NCBI RefSeq assembly: GCF_003202155.1
Contig: NZ_QFLI01000006.1
Location: 295,605 to 359,604 of the forward strand
Length of the DNA stretch: 64,000 nt
Direction of reading: 5' to 3'
Source of the DNA: Marinifilum breve
Lineage (GTDB): Bacteria; Bacteroidota; Bacteroidia; Bacteroidales; Marinifilaceae
Shown here: positions 28,610 to 35,846 of the stretch, piece after piece
How the letters are laid out: each line of letters begins with the position of its first letter
How positions within the stretch are numbered: the stretch's first letter is position 1
The notes under the pieces: model-generated
Seen by the model: the letters and a program-made list of their open reading frames with translations, nothing else
Databases searched by the model: none
Told to the model about the DNA's origin: nothing
Made by a program: the position numbers and the translations under genes

Positions 28610-30316
28610 TTAGTGTTTAAAATCTTTTGGGTTTACAATTTGCTTGATGTATTGCTGGCGGATGACAAAATCTCCAAAACGTTCTTCTTCTGTTCTGTTT
28701 TTTGAATAATCTTCCAGTATAGGACGAAGCTCCTGAAGAATTTCCTCTTCGTTTATATTCTCACGATATAGATTATTCAATCTTGTTCCGTTAAAGTTTC
28801 CACCTAAATAAAGATTATACCTGCCGGGCCCTTTTCCAATAAATCCTATTTCAGCTACATAGGGTCTTCCACAACCATTGGCACAACCAGTCATTCGAAT
28901 TACGATCTCATCTTTGAATAAGCCAAAATCGTTCAAGCTACTTTCAATTTTGTCGATTAAACTTGGCAAGTACCTTTCTGCTTCGGCAAAAGCCAAACTA
29001 CAGGTATTTAGTGCCACACAAGCTATGGAGTTTGATCTGGTTCCCGATATTGTATTGGGCAATGAGTTATACTTTTTCAGGATTTCGTTGATCTTTTTCT
29101 TGTCGTCGTCCTTTATTTTTCCAAGAATCAGGTTCTGATTCCCTGAAAGACGAAAATCTGAAATGTTCAAGTCAGCAATCTCTCGCAAAGCAGTTTTAAT
29201 TTTTACATTTCCCACATCTTTAACTCTGCCTCCTTCAATGAAAAGGGCTAGATACCAGTCACCATTCACAGTTTGGTGCCATCCAAATTTGTCTCCATTT
29301 CTGATGAGGGCGTATTCCCGTTCAGCTTCCAATTCGTAATCCAATTTTTCGTGTAGCAGTTCCTTAAATTTATCTATGCCTAATCGGTCGATAGTGTATT
29401 TTAAACGTGCATTTTTTCTGATCTTTCGATTGCCTTGTTCTTTTTGAACCAATACAATTTTCTCGGCCACATCAACGGTGTTTTCAGCCTTCACAAAACC
29501 CAATGTTGTTCCCAATCTTGGATAGGTTTCAGCATCGCCAAAAGTAGTTCCCATTCCACCCCCTGCAACAACATTAAAGCCTTCCAATATTCCATTGTTT
29601 TCAATGGCTATAAAACCGATATCCTGTGTAAATACATCGGTATCGTTAAAAGGGGGAATGGTAAAGCCAATCTTGAATTTACGTGGCAAATAAACTGGAC
29701 CATACAAAGGTTCAACTTCCCCTTTTGAACCTTCAGCCACTTTTTTCTGATCCAACCAAATTTCATAATAGGCAGGAGTTCGCGGAGTAAGATGATCACT
29801 TACTTTATTGGCAAAATCCTGAACATGATCGAACACATTGGAACTATAAGGATGAGGACTGGCCATTACATTTCGGTTTACATCCCCACAGGCAGCAATG
29901 GTATCGAGCAATGCCTTGTTTATGGATTGGATACTTGGCTTCAGATTTCCCTTTAAAACCCCATGAAACTGAAAGGCTTGTCGAGTGGTTAGCTTTAAGG
30001 TGCCATTGGCATATTCATCTGCAATTTGATCCATCTGTAACCATTGGTCGGCATTCACCAATCCTCCTGGTACTCTTACCCTGATTAGGAAAGAGTAATC
30101 AGGTTCCAGTTTGGTCTTTTTCCTTTCTCTTTCGGTATCTCTGTCGAATTGTTGGTAAATGCCATGGAACTTCGATACTTGTCTGTCATTTACAGCAATT
30201 GCACCCGTAATCGGATCAGCAAGACTTTCAGCCAATGTGCCTCGCAAATAATTGCTATCGGTTTTAATTTTTTCTACTTCGGACAATTCTGCCCAATTTA
30301 TATTTTGATCTGACAT
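28610..30316 (-). CDS. cysI: Assimilatory sulfite reductase, hemoprotein subunit
   Basis: CysI reduces sulfite to sulfide with siroheme and a 4Fe-4S cluster. The protein has 568 residues, the expected length. It has the two ferredoxin-like/siroheme half-repeats, with TRQAFQFHGVLKGNLK and GDVNRNVMASPHPYS in the first. The cluster ligands are ACVALNTCSLAFAEAERYLP and MTGCANGCGRPYVAEIGFIG. It lies 12 bases after cysJ. The operon contains no sulfate-activation genes (cysD, cysN, cysH), so sulfite may arise from genes elsewhere or from outside. Confidence 0.96.
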   Translation of the reverse strand: MSDQNINWAELSEVEKIKTDSNYLRGTLAESLADPITGAIAVNDRQVSKFHGIYQQFDRDTERERKKTKLEPDYSFLIRVRVPGGLVNADQWLQMDQIADEYANGTLKLTTRQAFQFHGVLKGNLKPSIQSINKALLDTIAACGDVNRNVMASPHPYSSNVFDHVQDFANKVSDHLTPRTPAYYEIWLDQKKVAEGSKGEVEPLYGPVYLPRKFKIGFTIPPFNDTDVFTQDIGFIAIENNGILEGFNVVAGGGMGTTFGDAETYPRLGTTLGFVKAENTVDVAEKIVLVQKEQGNRKIRKNARLKYTIDRLGIDKFKELLHEKLDYELEAEREYALIRNGDKFGWHQTVNGDWYLALFIEGGRVKDVGNVKIKTALREIADLNISDFRLSGNQNLILGKIKDDDKKKINEILKKYNSLPNTISGTRSNSIACVALNTCSLAFAEAERYLPSLIDKIESSLNDFGLFKDEIVIRMTGCANGCGRPYVAEIGFIGKGPGRYNLYLGGNFNGTRLNNLYRENINEEEILQELRPILEDYSKNRTEEERFGDFVIRQQYIKQIVNPKDFKH

Positions 30317-30328
30317 GATTTTTCAGTT

Positions 30329-32104
30329 TTAGTATACATCAAGAAGTAAACGTCTCTCTCTCTTTAATTTTTTCAGATATTCATCTGCTTTTTCAGCTGT
30401 TATTCCACCTTCGTTGGTAATGATTTCTTTTAAGGTTTCCTGCACATCTTTTGCCATGTAGTTTTTATCACCACAGATGTAAAAATGAGCTCCGTTCTCT
30501 AACCATTGAAAAACTTCAGGTGCCTTTTGTTTGAGTTTATGCTGTACATACTCTTTCTCATTCTGATCGCGTGAAAAGGCAACGTCCAATTTGTTTAGAA
30601 CTCCCTTTTGCAAATATTTTTGCCATTCAACCTGGTATAGAAAATCTTCTTTAAAACGCTGGTTTCCAAAAATCAACCAGCTGTTGGTTTGCTTGCGGTT
30701 TTGCTCAATTTCCTGAAGGAAACTCCTGTATGGCGCCACTCCGGTACCCGCTCCAACCATGATCAAAGGCTTGTCATTTTCCTTTGGCAATCGGAAAGCT
30801 TCATTCTTCTCTATAAAAATGGGAATGTGATCGCCCACATTAATTTGGTCTGAAATGTAAGTGGAACATGCTCCGTTTCGATCTCTTTTCTTGTGCTTGT
30901 ACCTAAGTGAAGCAACTGTGATATGAACCTCTTCGGGATTTTGAGTCGGTCCGGAAGAGATGGAGTAGAGGCGAGCATATAAAACTCTCAGAATACCAAT
31001 GAACTCATCCGTTTTGATTTCGCCGGGAAAATCTTCCAATAAATCTATTGCATCAGCTCCATATAGGTATTTATCAAGGGCATCCTCATTTTCCAACAAA
31101 GAAGTGAGCTCTTTATTTTGAACAAGCTGGTTGTATTTTTCAAGAACTTCCCGATTTAATACCGTTATCTCAAGTTTGTGTTGTAGTGCTCTAAATAAGC
31201 TTACATCCTTATCTCCAACTCGAACAATTCGTTCAGGATCATCGGCAAAGTGATTGATGATCAAATCCACCAAATCAATCGGATTGTTTGGAAGGACTCC
31301 AATGCTGTCACCTGCCTGGTATTCTATATCCGAATCTTCCAGAGAAATCTCAACATGGTAAATCTCTTTCTCCGATTGTTCCGTTGTAATTCGAACTTTC
31401 TCAAGAACCTCCGCATAGAACGGATTGCTTCGATTGAATTTCTTCTTTTTAGCAGTAGCGTTTTCTGTAGCAACAGTAGGAATTGTTACTGGCTGAATCT
31501 TTTGTAGTTCACCAGCAACAGAATCAATCCAATTGTTGGCTATCTCCTCATAAGCAACATCGGCTTTTTGAATGGGAATGATTTCCTCACCACCTAATTT
31601 TTTGAAAGCTTCACTAAAATCAACACCTGTTTGGCAGAACTTCTTGTATGATTTATCACCTAAAGCCAGTACCGAGAATTTTGTTCCTTCCAGTTTTGGT
31701 GCTCTCTTACCCAAAACATACTCATGAAACTCTTCTGCCTGAATTGGAGGTTCGCCTTCTCCGTGAGTGCTTACAATCAGAAACAGATACTGTTCTTTTT
31801 TCAGATCATTTTTCTTGTATTCATCTAGGGCTTTAAGTGATGGTGAAAAACCTAAGGAACTTACTCTATCGTATAAATACAGAGCAATTTCTTTACTGTG
31901 TCCGGTATGTGTACCATAAAGAATGGTAATTTTTTCTGATGATTTTGGTACTTTCGTTTCAAGTTTGTTTTCACTACTTGTGCCTCCATTTATCAAGCCT
32001 GAGATGTACCCATTCAACCAAACCAATTGTTCTTTGTTTAGTTCTTTTATCAGCTCATCAATTTTGGTAAGCTGTTCGTTATTTATTTGATATTGATTTG
32101 TCAT
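30329..32104 (-). CDS. cysJ: Assimilatory sulfite reductase, flavoprotein subunit
   Basis: CysJ passes electrons from NADPH through FAD and FMN to CysI. The protein has 591 residues. An N-terminal flavodoxin domain (about 60-205) has ITILYGTHTGHSKEIA as the FMN loop. The FAD domain has YSISSGPTQNPEEVHITV. The NADPH domain has IMVGAGTGVAPYRSFLQEIEQ and ends with the aromatic pattern LKRERRLLLDVY. It starts 3 bases after the siroheme synthase gene, so the pair is tightly coupled. Confidence 0.95.
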   Translation of the reverse strand: MTNQYQINNEQLTKIDELIKELNKEQLVWLNGYISGLINGGTSSENKLETKVPKSSEKITILYGTHTGHSKEIALYLYDRVSSLGFSPSLKALDEYKKNDLKKEQYLFLIVSTHGEGEPPIQAEEFHEYVLGKRAPKLEGTKFSVLALGDKSYKKFCQTGVDFSEAFKKLGGEEIIPIQKADVAYEEIANNWIDSVAGELQKIQPVTIPTVATENATAKKKKFNRSNPFYAEVLEKVRITTEQSEKEIYHVEISLEDSDIEYQAGDSIGVLPNNPIDLVDLIINHFADDPERIVRVGDKDVSLFRALQHKLEITVLNREVLEKYNQLVQNKELTSLLENEDALDKYLYGADAIDLLEDFPGEIKTDEFIGILRVLYARLYSISSGPTQNPEEVHITVASLRYKHKKRDRNGACSTYISDQINVGDHIPIFIEKNEAFRLPKENDKPLIMVGAGTGVAPYRSFLQEIEQNRKQTNSWLIFGNQRFKEDFLYQVEWQKYLQKGVLNKLDVAFSRDQNEKEYVQHKLKQKAPEVFQWLENGAHFYICGDKNYMAKDVQETLKEIITNEGGITAEKADEYLKKLKRERRLLLDVY

Positions 32105-32107
32105 GAT

Positions 32108-32584
32108 TTAGTTTGCAATTAAGAGTTTTTGAAGTCTGTAGTTTTCGAAATAATCCTTCAGTTGATTTCTAATTTTGATAGATTTAAATACATCTTCACC
32201 ATTAGAACTTACAGCAATGCTGATATTGTCTTGTTTATAGATTGCCGGAGAAACAAATTCACAAAAGTCGGGTTGGTCGTGAACATTCAGAAGCACATTG
32301 GCTTCTCTACAGTCTCGAATTAGCTGTCGCACAAAGGCAGGATCCTCAACACAACTATAAATCAAATAGTAATTTTTCAGAACATCCTTATCGTACTGTT
32401 GTTCGTGATAAGTGATGCCTGTATTCTTTATCCAGCTAATGATATTGGGAGCCAGAACTTCTACCAAATCAGTACTTCGTTGTAGAATTTTTAATTTCTT
32501 ATAGGCATCTTCGCCACCACCAATAATTAGTATCTTTTTGTTGGTAATATCTATTGCTATGGGTAAAAACTGTTTCTTCGACAT
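32108..32584 (-). CDS. Siroheme synthase N-domain: precorrin-2 dehydrogenase
   Basis: A 158-residue stand-alone version of the CysG N-terminal domain, which oxidises precorrin-2 to sirohydrochlorin with NAD+ and may insert iron. The Rossmann motif is KKILIIGGGEDAYKKLKIL, followed by YLIYSCVEDPAFVRQLIRDC and LNVHDQPDFCEFVSPAIYKQDNISIAVSSNGED, all typical. At 158 residues it lacks most of the C-terminal dimerisation region. With CobA it completes the siroheme route. It begins 12 bases after the DUF2061 reading frame. Confidence 0.9.
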   Translation of the reverse strand: MSKKQFLPIAIDITNKKILIIGGGEDAYKKLKILQRSTDLVEVLAPNIISWIKNTGITYHEQQYDKDVLKNYYLIYSCVEDPAFVRQLIRDCREANVLLNVHDQPDFCEFVSPAIYKQDNISIAVSSNGEDVFKSIKIRNQLKDYFENYRLQKLLIAN

Positions 32585-32596
32585 GATTCTTTGTTT

Positions 32597-32827
32597 TTAA
32601 ATGTGATAATCAACTGGGTGTTTATCTTCTTTTCCAAACTTTATTTTATTCCAGGTTCTTTCGTGTAGAAAGTAGAGTCCCATTTTCGTGAATAATTCAA
32701 CGCCACCAATCGACATTGCCCAAGTGATATCTCCAATCACCAGTCATGAAATCAGGACTGTATCAATTGTTCCAATGGTTCTCCACGAAATGGTTTTTGC
32801 AATACTTCTGTAAGTTTTTTCTTTCAT
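32597..32827 (-). pseudogene. DUF2061 protein gene with an in-frame TGA at codon 28
   Basis: Reading from ATG 32827 gives YRSIAKTISWRTIGTIDTV, then Leu-Ile-Ser and TGA (32746-32744). The same frame continues without a shift: LVIGDITWAMSIGGVELF, then TKMGLYFLHERTWNKIKFGK, to TAA at 32597. The two parts together have the full DUF2061 length (about 76 codons), a small membrane protein with two hydrophobic segments often found beside sulfur-assimilation genes. A single base change (for example TGG to TGA) would explain it. It could be a recent nonsense mutation, a sequencing error or programmed readthrough; no frameshift is needed. It lies first in the operon, just after the second attenuator. 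Confidence 0.8.
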
Positions 32828-32845
32828 TTTTTTTAGCTTACTCGT

Positions 32846-32880
32846 AAAAAAAAGAGCCTTTCTGGTTCGCAGAAAGGCTC
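32846..32880 (-). terminator. Attenuator terminator 2 of the sulfite-reductase operon
   Basis: On the minus strand, GAGCCTTTCTG pairs perfectly over 11 bp with CAGAAAGGCTC around the loop CGAAC and is followed by eight T residues. It lies 37 bases after the stop of leader peptide 2 and 18 bases before the DUF2061 start. The placement ahead of the structural genes marks it as an attenuator, not an operon end. Confidence 0.9.
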
Positions 32881-32916
32881 GGTATGCTAGTTCACTTATA
32901 TGCATAACGAAATCTG

Positions 32917-33000
32917 CTAAGGAGGATACCATAACATACACATACAACAACACATCGTTTGATGTGAGATTTGATTGATATGTGATTTTTGGTTTTGCAT
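32917..33000 (-). CDS. Cysteine-rich leader peptide 2
   Basis: A 27-codon ORF from ATG 33000 to TAG 32917. Residues 16-22 read MCCCMCM, encoded by ATG TGT TGT TGT ATG TGT ATG, followed by LWYPP and the stop. An internal ATG at codon 16 could be an alternative start. The 18-base run TGTTGTTGTATGTGTATG is identical to that in leader peptide 1. The segment TTAGCAGA (32920-32913), overlapping the stop codon, can pair at seven of eight positions with TCTGCGAA in the terminator-2 hairpin (32873-32866). I infer that a ribosome delayed at the Cys codons would leave it free to disrupt the terminator. No protein role is expected. Confidence 0.75.
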   Translation of the reverse strand: MQNQKSHINQISHQTMCCCMCMLWYPP

Positions 33001-33052
33001 TTGTGTTACAATTGATGAATAAATATTCTGATTTGATTACATGTACATCCAT

Positions 33053-33085
33053 AAAAAAAGCCTTTCTGCTATTGCAAAAAGGCTT
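33053..33085 (-). terminator. Attenuator terminator 1 of the sulfite-reductase operon
   Basis: On the minus strand, AAGCCTTTTTGC pairs with GCAGAAAGGCTT (12 bp, one G-U pair) around an AATA loop and runs into seven T residues. It begins 28 bases after the stop codon of leader peptide 1. Its 5' arm is complementary to a segment inside leader ORF 1. Confidence 0.9.
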
Positions 33086-33113
33086 GTGTTGTTATTTATG
33101 TCCTACTAAAAAT

Positions 33114-33215
33114 TTAAACAACTCCTTCTTGCAGTTCAATACAATCCATACACATACAACAACAAGCTGTACCTGCAAAAGAAGAAGTGATTGTATTTCC
33201 AGGGATGTTATTCAT
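33114..33215 (-). CDS. Cysteine-rich leader peptide 1
   Basis: A 33-codon ORF from ATG 33215 to TAA 33114. Residues 18-25 read CCCMCMDC, all Cys encoded by TGT. After the Cys codons, the coding sequence has GCAAGAAGG (33132-33124), which can pair with CCTTTTTGC (33082-33074), the 5' arm of terminator 1, over nine positions with one G-U pair. A ribosome stalled at the Cys codons would leave this segment free, forming an antiterminator; one reaching the stop would cover it and let the terminator form. This is the standard logic of ribosome-mediated attenuation. The ORF lies about 35-40 bases from a predicted transcription start. Confidence 0.82.
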   Translation of the reverse strand: MNNIPGNTITSSFAGTACCCMCMDCIELQEGVV

Positions 33216-33256
33216 TGTTTTGTTTAAATAGGATAAAATGATCTTTATTTCGGGTA

Positions 33257-33288
33257 CAATTTTAGGAATTCATTTTGAATATTACAAA
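33257..33288 (-). promoter_or_regulatory. Predicted promoter of the sulfite-reductase operon
   Basis: On the minus strand, TTTG (33288-33285) and TAAAATTG (33264-33257) are separated by 20 bases, matching the Bacteroidota TTTG / TAnnTTTG pattern with one mismatch in the -7 box. Transcription from here would start about 35-40 bases before leader peptide 1. Confidence 0.5.
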
Positions 33289-33558
33289 CTGCTGATCTAA
33301 AAATATTTTCACAATGGAAGATTTGCTTTGTTTTGAAAACGTTTTCGTTTACTTAGACTGAAACCAAAAATAAATAAGTACTTGCCCTTAAAATACAAGC
33401 CTTGTAGAGAGTCAATCCATGATGAAAAAATGTAATATTACAGGAGATCAATTTTTTTTTAGAGAATAATTAAAGGATTTAATAAAGAAGACTTCACAAT
33501 TAGTTTTCATCCTATAAGTTGAATTACACTAAAATTGCCAGAGTATAATTTTTATATA
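33289..33558. other. Intergenic region upstream of the sulfur operon
   Basis: AT-rich DNA between the predicted sulfur-operon promoter and the next plus-strand gene. It holds AAAACGTTTTCGTTTAC near 33337 and an eight- or nine-T tract near 33453. The AACGTTTT core is palindromic and could be part of an operator, but nothing definite can be called. Confidence 0.35.
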
Positions 33559-33780
33559 ATGACAAAGAAAAATAGAATTGTAAGTTTTAAGAAACGGGAT
33601 TCTGAATTAATGAATTTGATTCAGAATTTCTATCCCTACGGATTTGAAGATGATATAAAATTTTATCAATTGGGTCCAGATAAGAGTTTTTATGCTTTCC
33701 CCATAAGTACCGAAGAGTGTAATATCCTGGTAAAAGTTGATGTTGACTATGATTTTAACCTAGATATGGAGGATGAATAA
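33559..33780 (+). CDS. Small conserved hypothetical protein
   Basis: A 73-residue acidic protein starting at ATG 33559 (the frame is open to a TTG at 33535, but the ATG is more likely). It begins MTKKNRIVSFKKRDSEL and ends in the acidic VDVDYDFNLDMEDE. No domain was recognised. Aromatic residues are spread throughout. It is followed after 129 bases by another small acidic protein gene with its own promoter-like sequence. Confidence 0.5.
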   Translation: MTKKNRIVSFKKRDSELMNLIQNFYPYGFEDDIKFYQLGPDKSFYAFPISTEECNILVKVDVDYDFNLDMEDE

Positions 33781-33854
33781 AGTGGTCAAGAGTCTGATTT
33801 GTAAGAGACCATTTCATGAGTAGTAAAATTTATGGAGTGTTCACTTCATTTTTG

Positions 33855-33885
33855 TTGCTTGGAATTCAATCTCTTCCTATATTTA
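33855..33885 (+). promoter_or_regulatory. Promoter-like sequence before the 84-residue protein gene
   Basis: TTG (33855-33857, in TTTTTGTTG) and TATATTTA (33878-33885) are 20 bases apart. The -7 box differs from TAnnTTTG only at its last base. The next ATG is 24 bases downstream. Confidence 0.4.
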
Positions 33886-33909
33886 CAGCACATTTAATAA
33901 TTAAATACT

Positions 33910-34164
33910 ATGCTACCAAAGTTTTTATTAGCAGACAATTCGCAGGAGTTACCAGATACTCTTTTCATTGTTCACACACGTTCACCTAAGTGTATTATCG
34001 AATGTGATGTAGAAGATTTTAATTCAAACCAGACCATTTACTGGATGGATAAAACACCAGAAGATCAGAATTTGATCGAAGATTTGTTAGATGAGGCTGA
34101 AACCTTCTACAATGATGAGTTAGAAAATCAAGAGGATCTTTACGACGAAGAATTCGACGATTAA
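33910..34164 (+). CDS. Small acidic conserved hypothetical protein
   Basis: An 84-residue protein. The N-terminal half is beta-like (LPDTLFIVHTRSPKCIIECDVEDF) and the C-terminal 35 residues are strongly acidic (DLLDEAETFYNDELENQEDL). It has no signal peptide. I do not recognise a family. It is only 11 bases from the PspC gene, so the two are probably cotranscribed. Confidence 0.6.
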   Translation: MLPKFLLADNSQELPDTLFIVHTRSPKCIIECDVEDFNSNQTIYWMDKTPEDQNLIEDLLDEAETFYNDELENQEDLYDEEFDD

Positions 34165-34175
34165 TTAGGAATATA

Positions 34176-34373
34176 ATGAGTAAAAAACTACAGCGATCAT
34201 CTAATAAAATGGTTGCAGGTGTTTGTGCGGGTATTGCTGAATACTTGGGCTTAGATGTAACACTTGTAAGAGTTCTTTATGTGCTAATTTCTATTTTTAG
34301 TGCAGGATTTCCGGGATTATTGATCTATATTATTCTTTGGTTTGTAATGCCAGATTATTATGAAGTGTTATAA
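34176..34373 (+). CDS. PspC-domain membrane protein
   Basis: A 65-residue protein made of a single PspC domain: KLQRSSNKMVAGVCAGIAEYLGLDVTLVRVLYVLISIFSAGFPGLLIYIILWFVMP. One long hydrophobic segment (about 33-58) inserts in the membrane. PspC domains in proteobacteria sense envelope stress; stand-alone versions like this one are common in Bacteroidota and of unknown role. A terminator follows. Confidence 0.88.
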   Translation: MSKKLQRSSNKMVAGVCAGIAEYLGLDVTLVRVLYVLISIFSAGFPGLLIYIILWFVMPDYYEVL

Positions 34374-34395
34374 AGATTTTTTCTTTAAAATATAA

Positions 34396-34422
34396 TGGGA
34401 AAGCAATAGCTTTCCTTTTTTT
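34396..34422 (+). terminator. Terminator after the PspC gene
   Basis: GGAAAGC-AATA-GCTTTCC followed by TTTTTTT on the plus strand, about 25 bases after the stop codon. Confidence 0.8.
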
Positions 34423-34644
34423 ATGCCTCAACTTTTTAGCATTTTATGCTTTGTGTTAAAAAACAGCGAAAAATTCTTTCAAAAGACCACATTTGTCATG
34501 ATTTCGAATATTCTAATCTTCTATTTTTGCTGCGATTTTTAGAGATGGATAAATCATGTGCCTAATTGCAGTGATAAATAGCTGCTTAAGTTTGAAATAT
34601 CCTTTCTTTTTAAAACAAACACAAACACTTAAAGATTCTAACAG

Positions 34645-35361
34645 ATGAACCTAAAAAAACTGATCCCTTTAATTGGGTTGGTATGTATTTGTTTGGGAGT
34701 TAATGCTGAAAAACTTCCATCAAAAACCAAAGTTAATCGTAGTATTGACTTTGTAAGTAAGCACCTTTGGAGAGGTAGTCATAGTGGTACAGCACCTACT
34801 ATTGAGCCAACGCTGGAGATTCAAACCGGTCGCTTTACATTTGGTGCATGGGGAGCTTATGCAACTGATGATAGCTATCAGGAAGTTGATTTATACGTAT
34901 CGTATAATACTCCTCTATTTCAATTTAGTGTTTACGATTTTTATTGTCCACGTCCTAATTTCGAAAAATCAAAATTCTTTGATTTCGACAGTGAAAATAG
35001 TGTTCATTTGTTCGATGCTACAGCAAAGTATAAGGGTTGTGCAAAATTTCCTGTTTCTATAATGGGATCTGTTCTTTTCTATGGAGAGTTTGATAAGGAT
35101 GAAAATGGAGACCAGAATTACTCTACTTATTTTGAGTTAGGGTATTCGAACTTTATTGGTGGCAAGAAATTCTCTTATGCATTAGGTTTTTCGCCATTTG
35201 AAGGAATGTATGACGATAAATTTAATGTGGTGAACATGAATGTTACCATGTATGATGAAATCAAATTGACTGATAAATTTTCATTGCCTATTCGTGGTGG
35301 GTTGACTTTAAATCCAGCAACTGAAAAGTTATTTTTGACTTTCGCAGTTACATTGAAATAA
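34645..35361 (+). CDS. Putative outer-membrane barrel protein, TorF-like
   Basis: A 238-residue secreted protein (signal LIPLIGLVCICLGVNA). The early SIDFVSKHLWRGSHSGTAPTIEPTLEIQTGRFTFGAWGAY stretch resembles the start of TorF-type putative porins, where a D.VS.Y.WRG motif opens the barrel. Alternating strands fill the rest (AKFPVSIMGSVLFYGEF, YSTYFELGYSNFI). It is not followed by an obvious partner gene. Transport substrate unknown. Confidence 0.65.
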   Translation: MNLKKLIPLIGLVCICLGVNAEKLPSKTKVNRSIDFVSKHLWRGSHSGTAPTIEPTLEIQTGRFTFGAWGAYATDDSYQEVDLYVSYNTPLFQFSVYDFYCPRPNFEKSKFFDFDSENSVHLFDATAKYKGCAKFPVSIMGSVLFYGEFDKDENGDQNYSTYFELGYSNFIGGKKFSYALGFSPFEGMYDDKFNVVNMNVTMYDEIKLTDKFSLPIRGGLTLNPATEKLFLTFAVTLK

Positions 35362-35377
35362 GATCAGGTTTGATAAT

Positions 35378-35412
35378 ATTTACAAGGCTTCCTTTTGGAA
35401 GCCTTTTTTGTT
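35378..35412 (+). terminator. Terminator after the TorF-like gene
   Basis: AAGGCTTCC-TTTT-GGAAGCCTT followed by a T-rich tract on the plus strand. Confidence 0.85.
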
Positions 35413-35455
35413 TTAAAAGAATTGGTGATATTTAGAAATCGTAAAAAGAATTTGA

Positions 35456-35836
35456 ATGAAAGCATTAGATAAAGTACATGAGTTTCACAATGCCTTTGGG
35501 GTTAATGTGGAAGACCAACCTAATATTCCAAGTGTTGAACGCTGTGAGTTAAGACAAAATATCATTCAGGAAGAAGTGAATGAGTTGAAAGCTGCCTGGG
35601 AGTCGGGAAATCTGGTGGAAGTAGCAGATGCATTGGCTGATATACACTATGTAGTAATGGGAACAGTTCTGGAATTTGGATTACAGGATAAGTATGCTGA
35701 AATATTTTCTGAGGTACACAGAAGTAATATGAGCAAATTGGATGAAAATGGAAAACCTTTATATCGTGAGGACGGAAAAGTGATTAAATCGAATTTGTAC
35801 ACAAAGCCAGATATAAAGAAAATCTTAACCCCATAA
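35456..35836 (+). CDS. MazG-like all-alpha NTP pyrophosphohydrolase
   Basis: A 126-residue single-domain protein of the MazG/PRA-PH-like superfamily, which hydrolyses nucleoside triphosphates or related compounds to monophosphates. The metal-binding EExxE is in NIIQEEVNELKAAWE (about residue 41) and the ExxD in LVEVADALADIHYVVMG (about 58-70). The C-terminal GKPLYREDGKVIKSNLYTKPDI resembles phosphoribosyl-ATP pyrophosphohydrolase-like proteins. The substrate is unknown. It is 10 bases before the next gene. Confidence 0.85.
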   Translation: MKALDKVHEFHNAFGVNVEDQPNIPSVERCELRQNIIQEEVNELKAAWESGNLVEVADALADIHYVVMGTVLEFGLQDKYAEIFSEVHRSNMSKLDENGKPLYREDGKVIKSNLYTKPDIKKILTP

Positions 35837-35846
35837 ATCTAAAGTT

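Noticed and set aside
32744-32746. Selenocysteine reading of the TGA in the DUF2061 gene
   Set aside because: No bacterial SECIS-like hairpin directly after the TGA was evident, and DUF2061 proteins are not known to use a catalytic Cys at this site.
32744-33052. A 102-codon minus-strand ORF reading through the attenuator into the DUF2061 start
   Set aside because: It crosses terminator 2 and reads the Cys-codon run in another frame. The DUF2061 start at 32827 and the leader-2 frame explain the region better.
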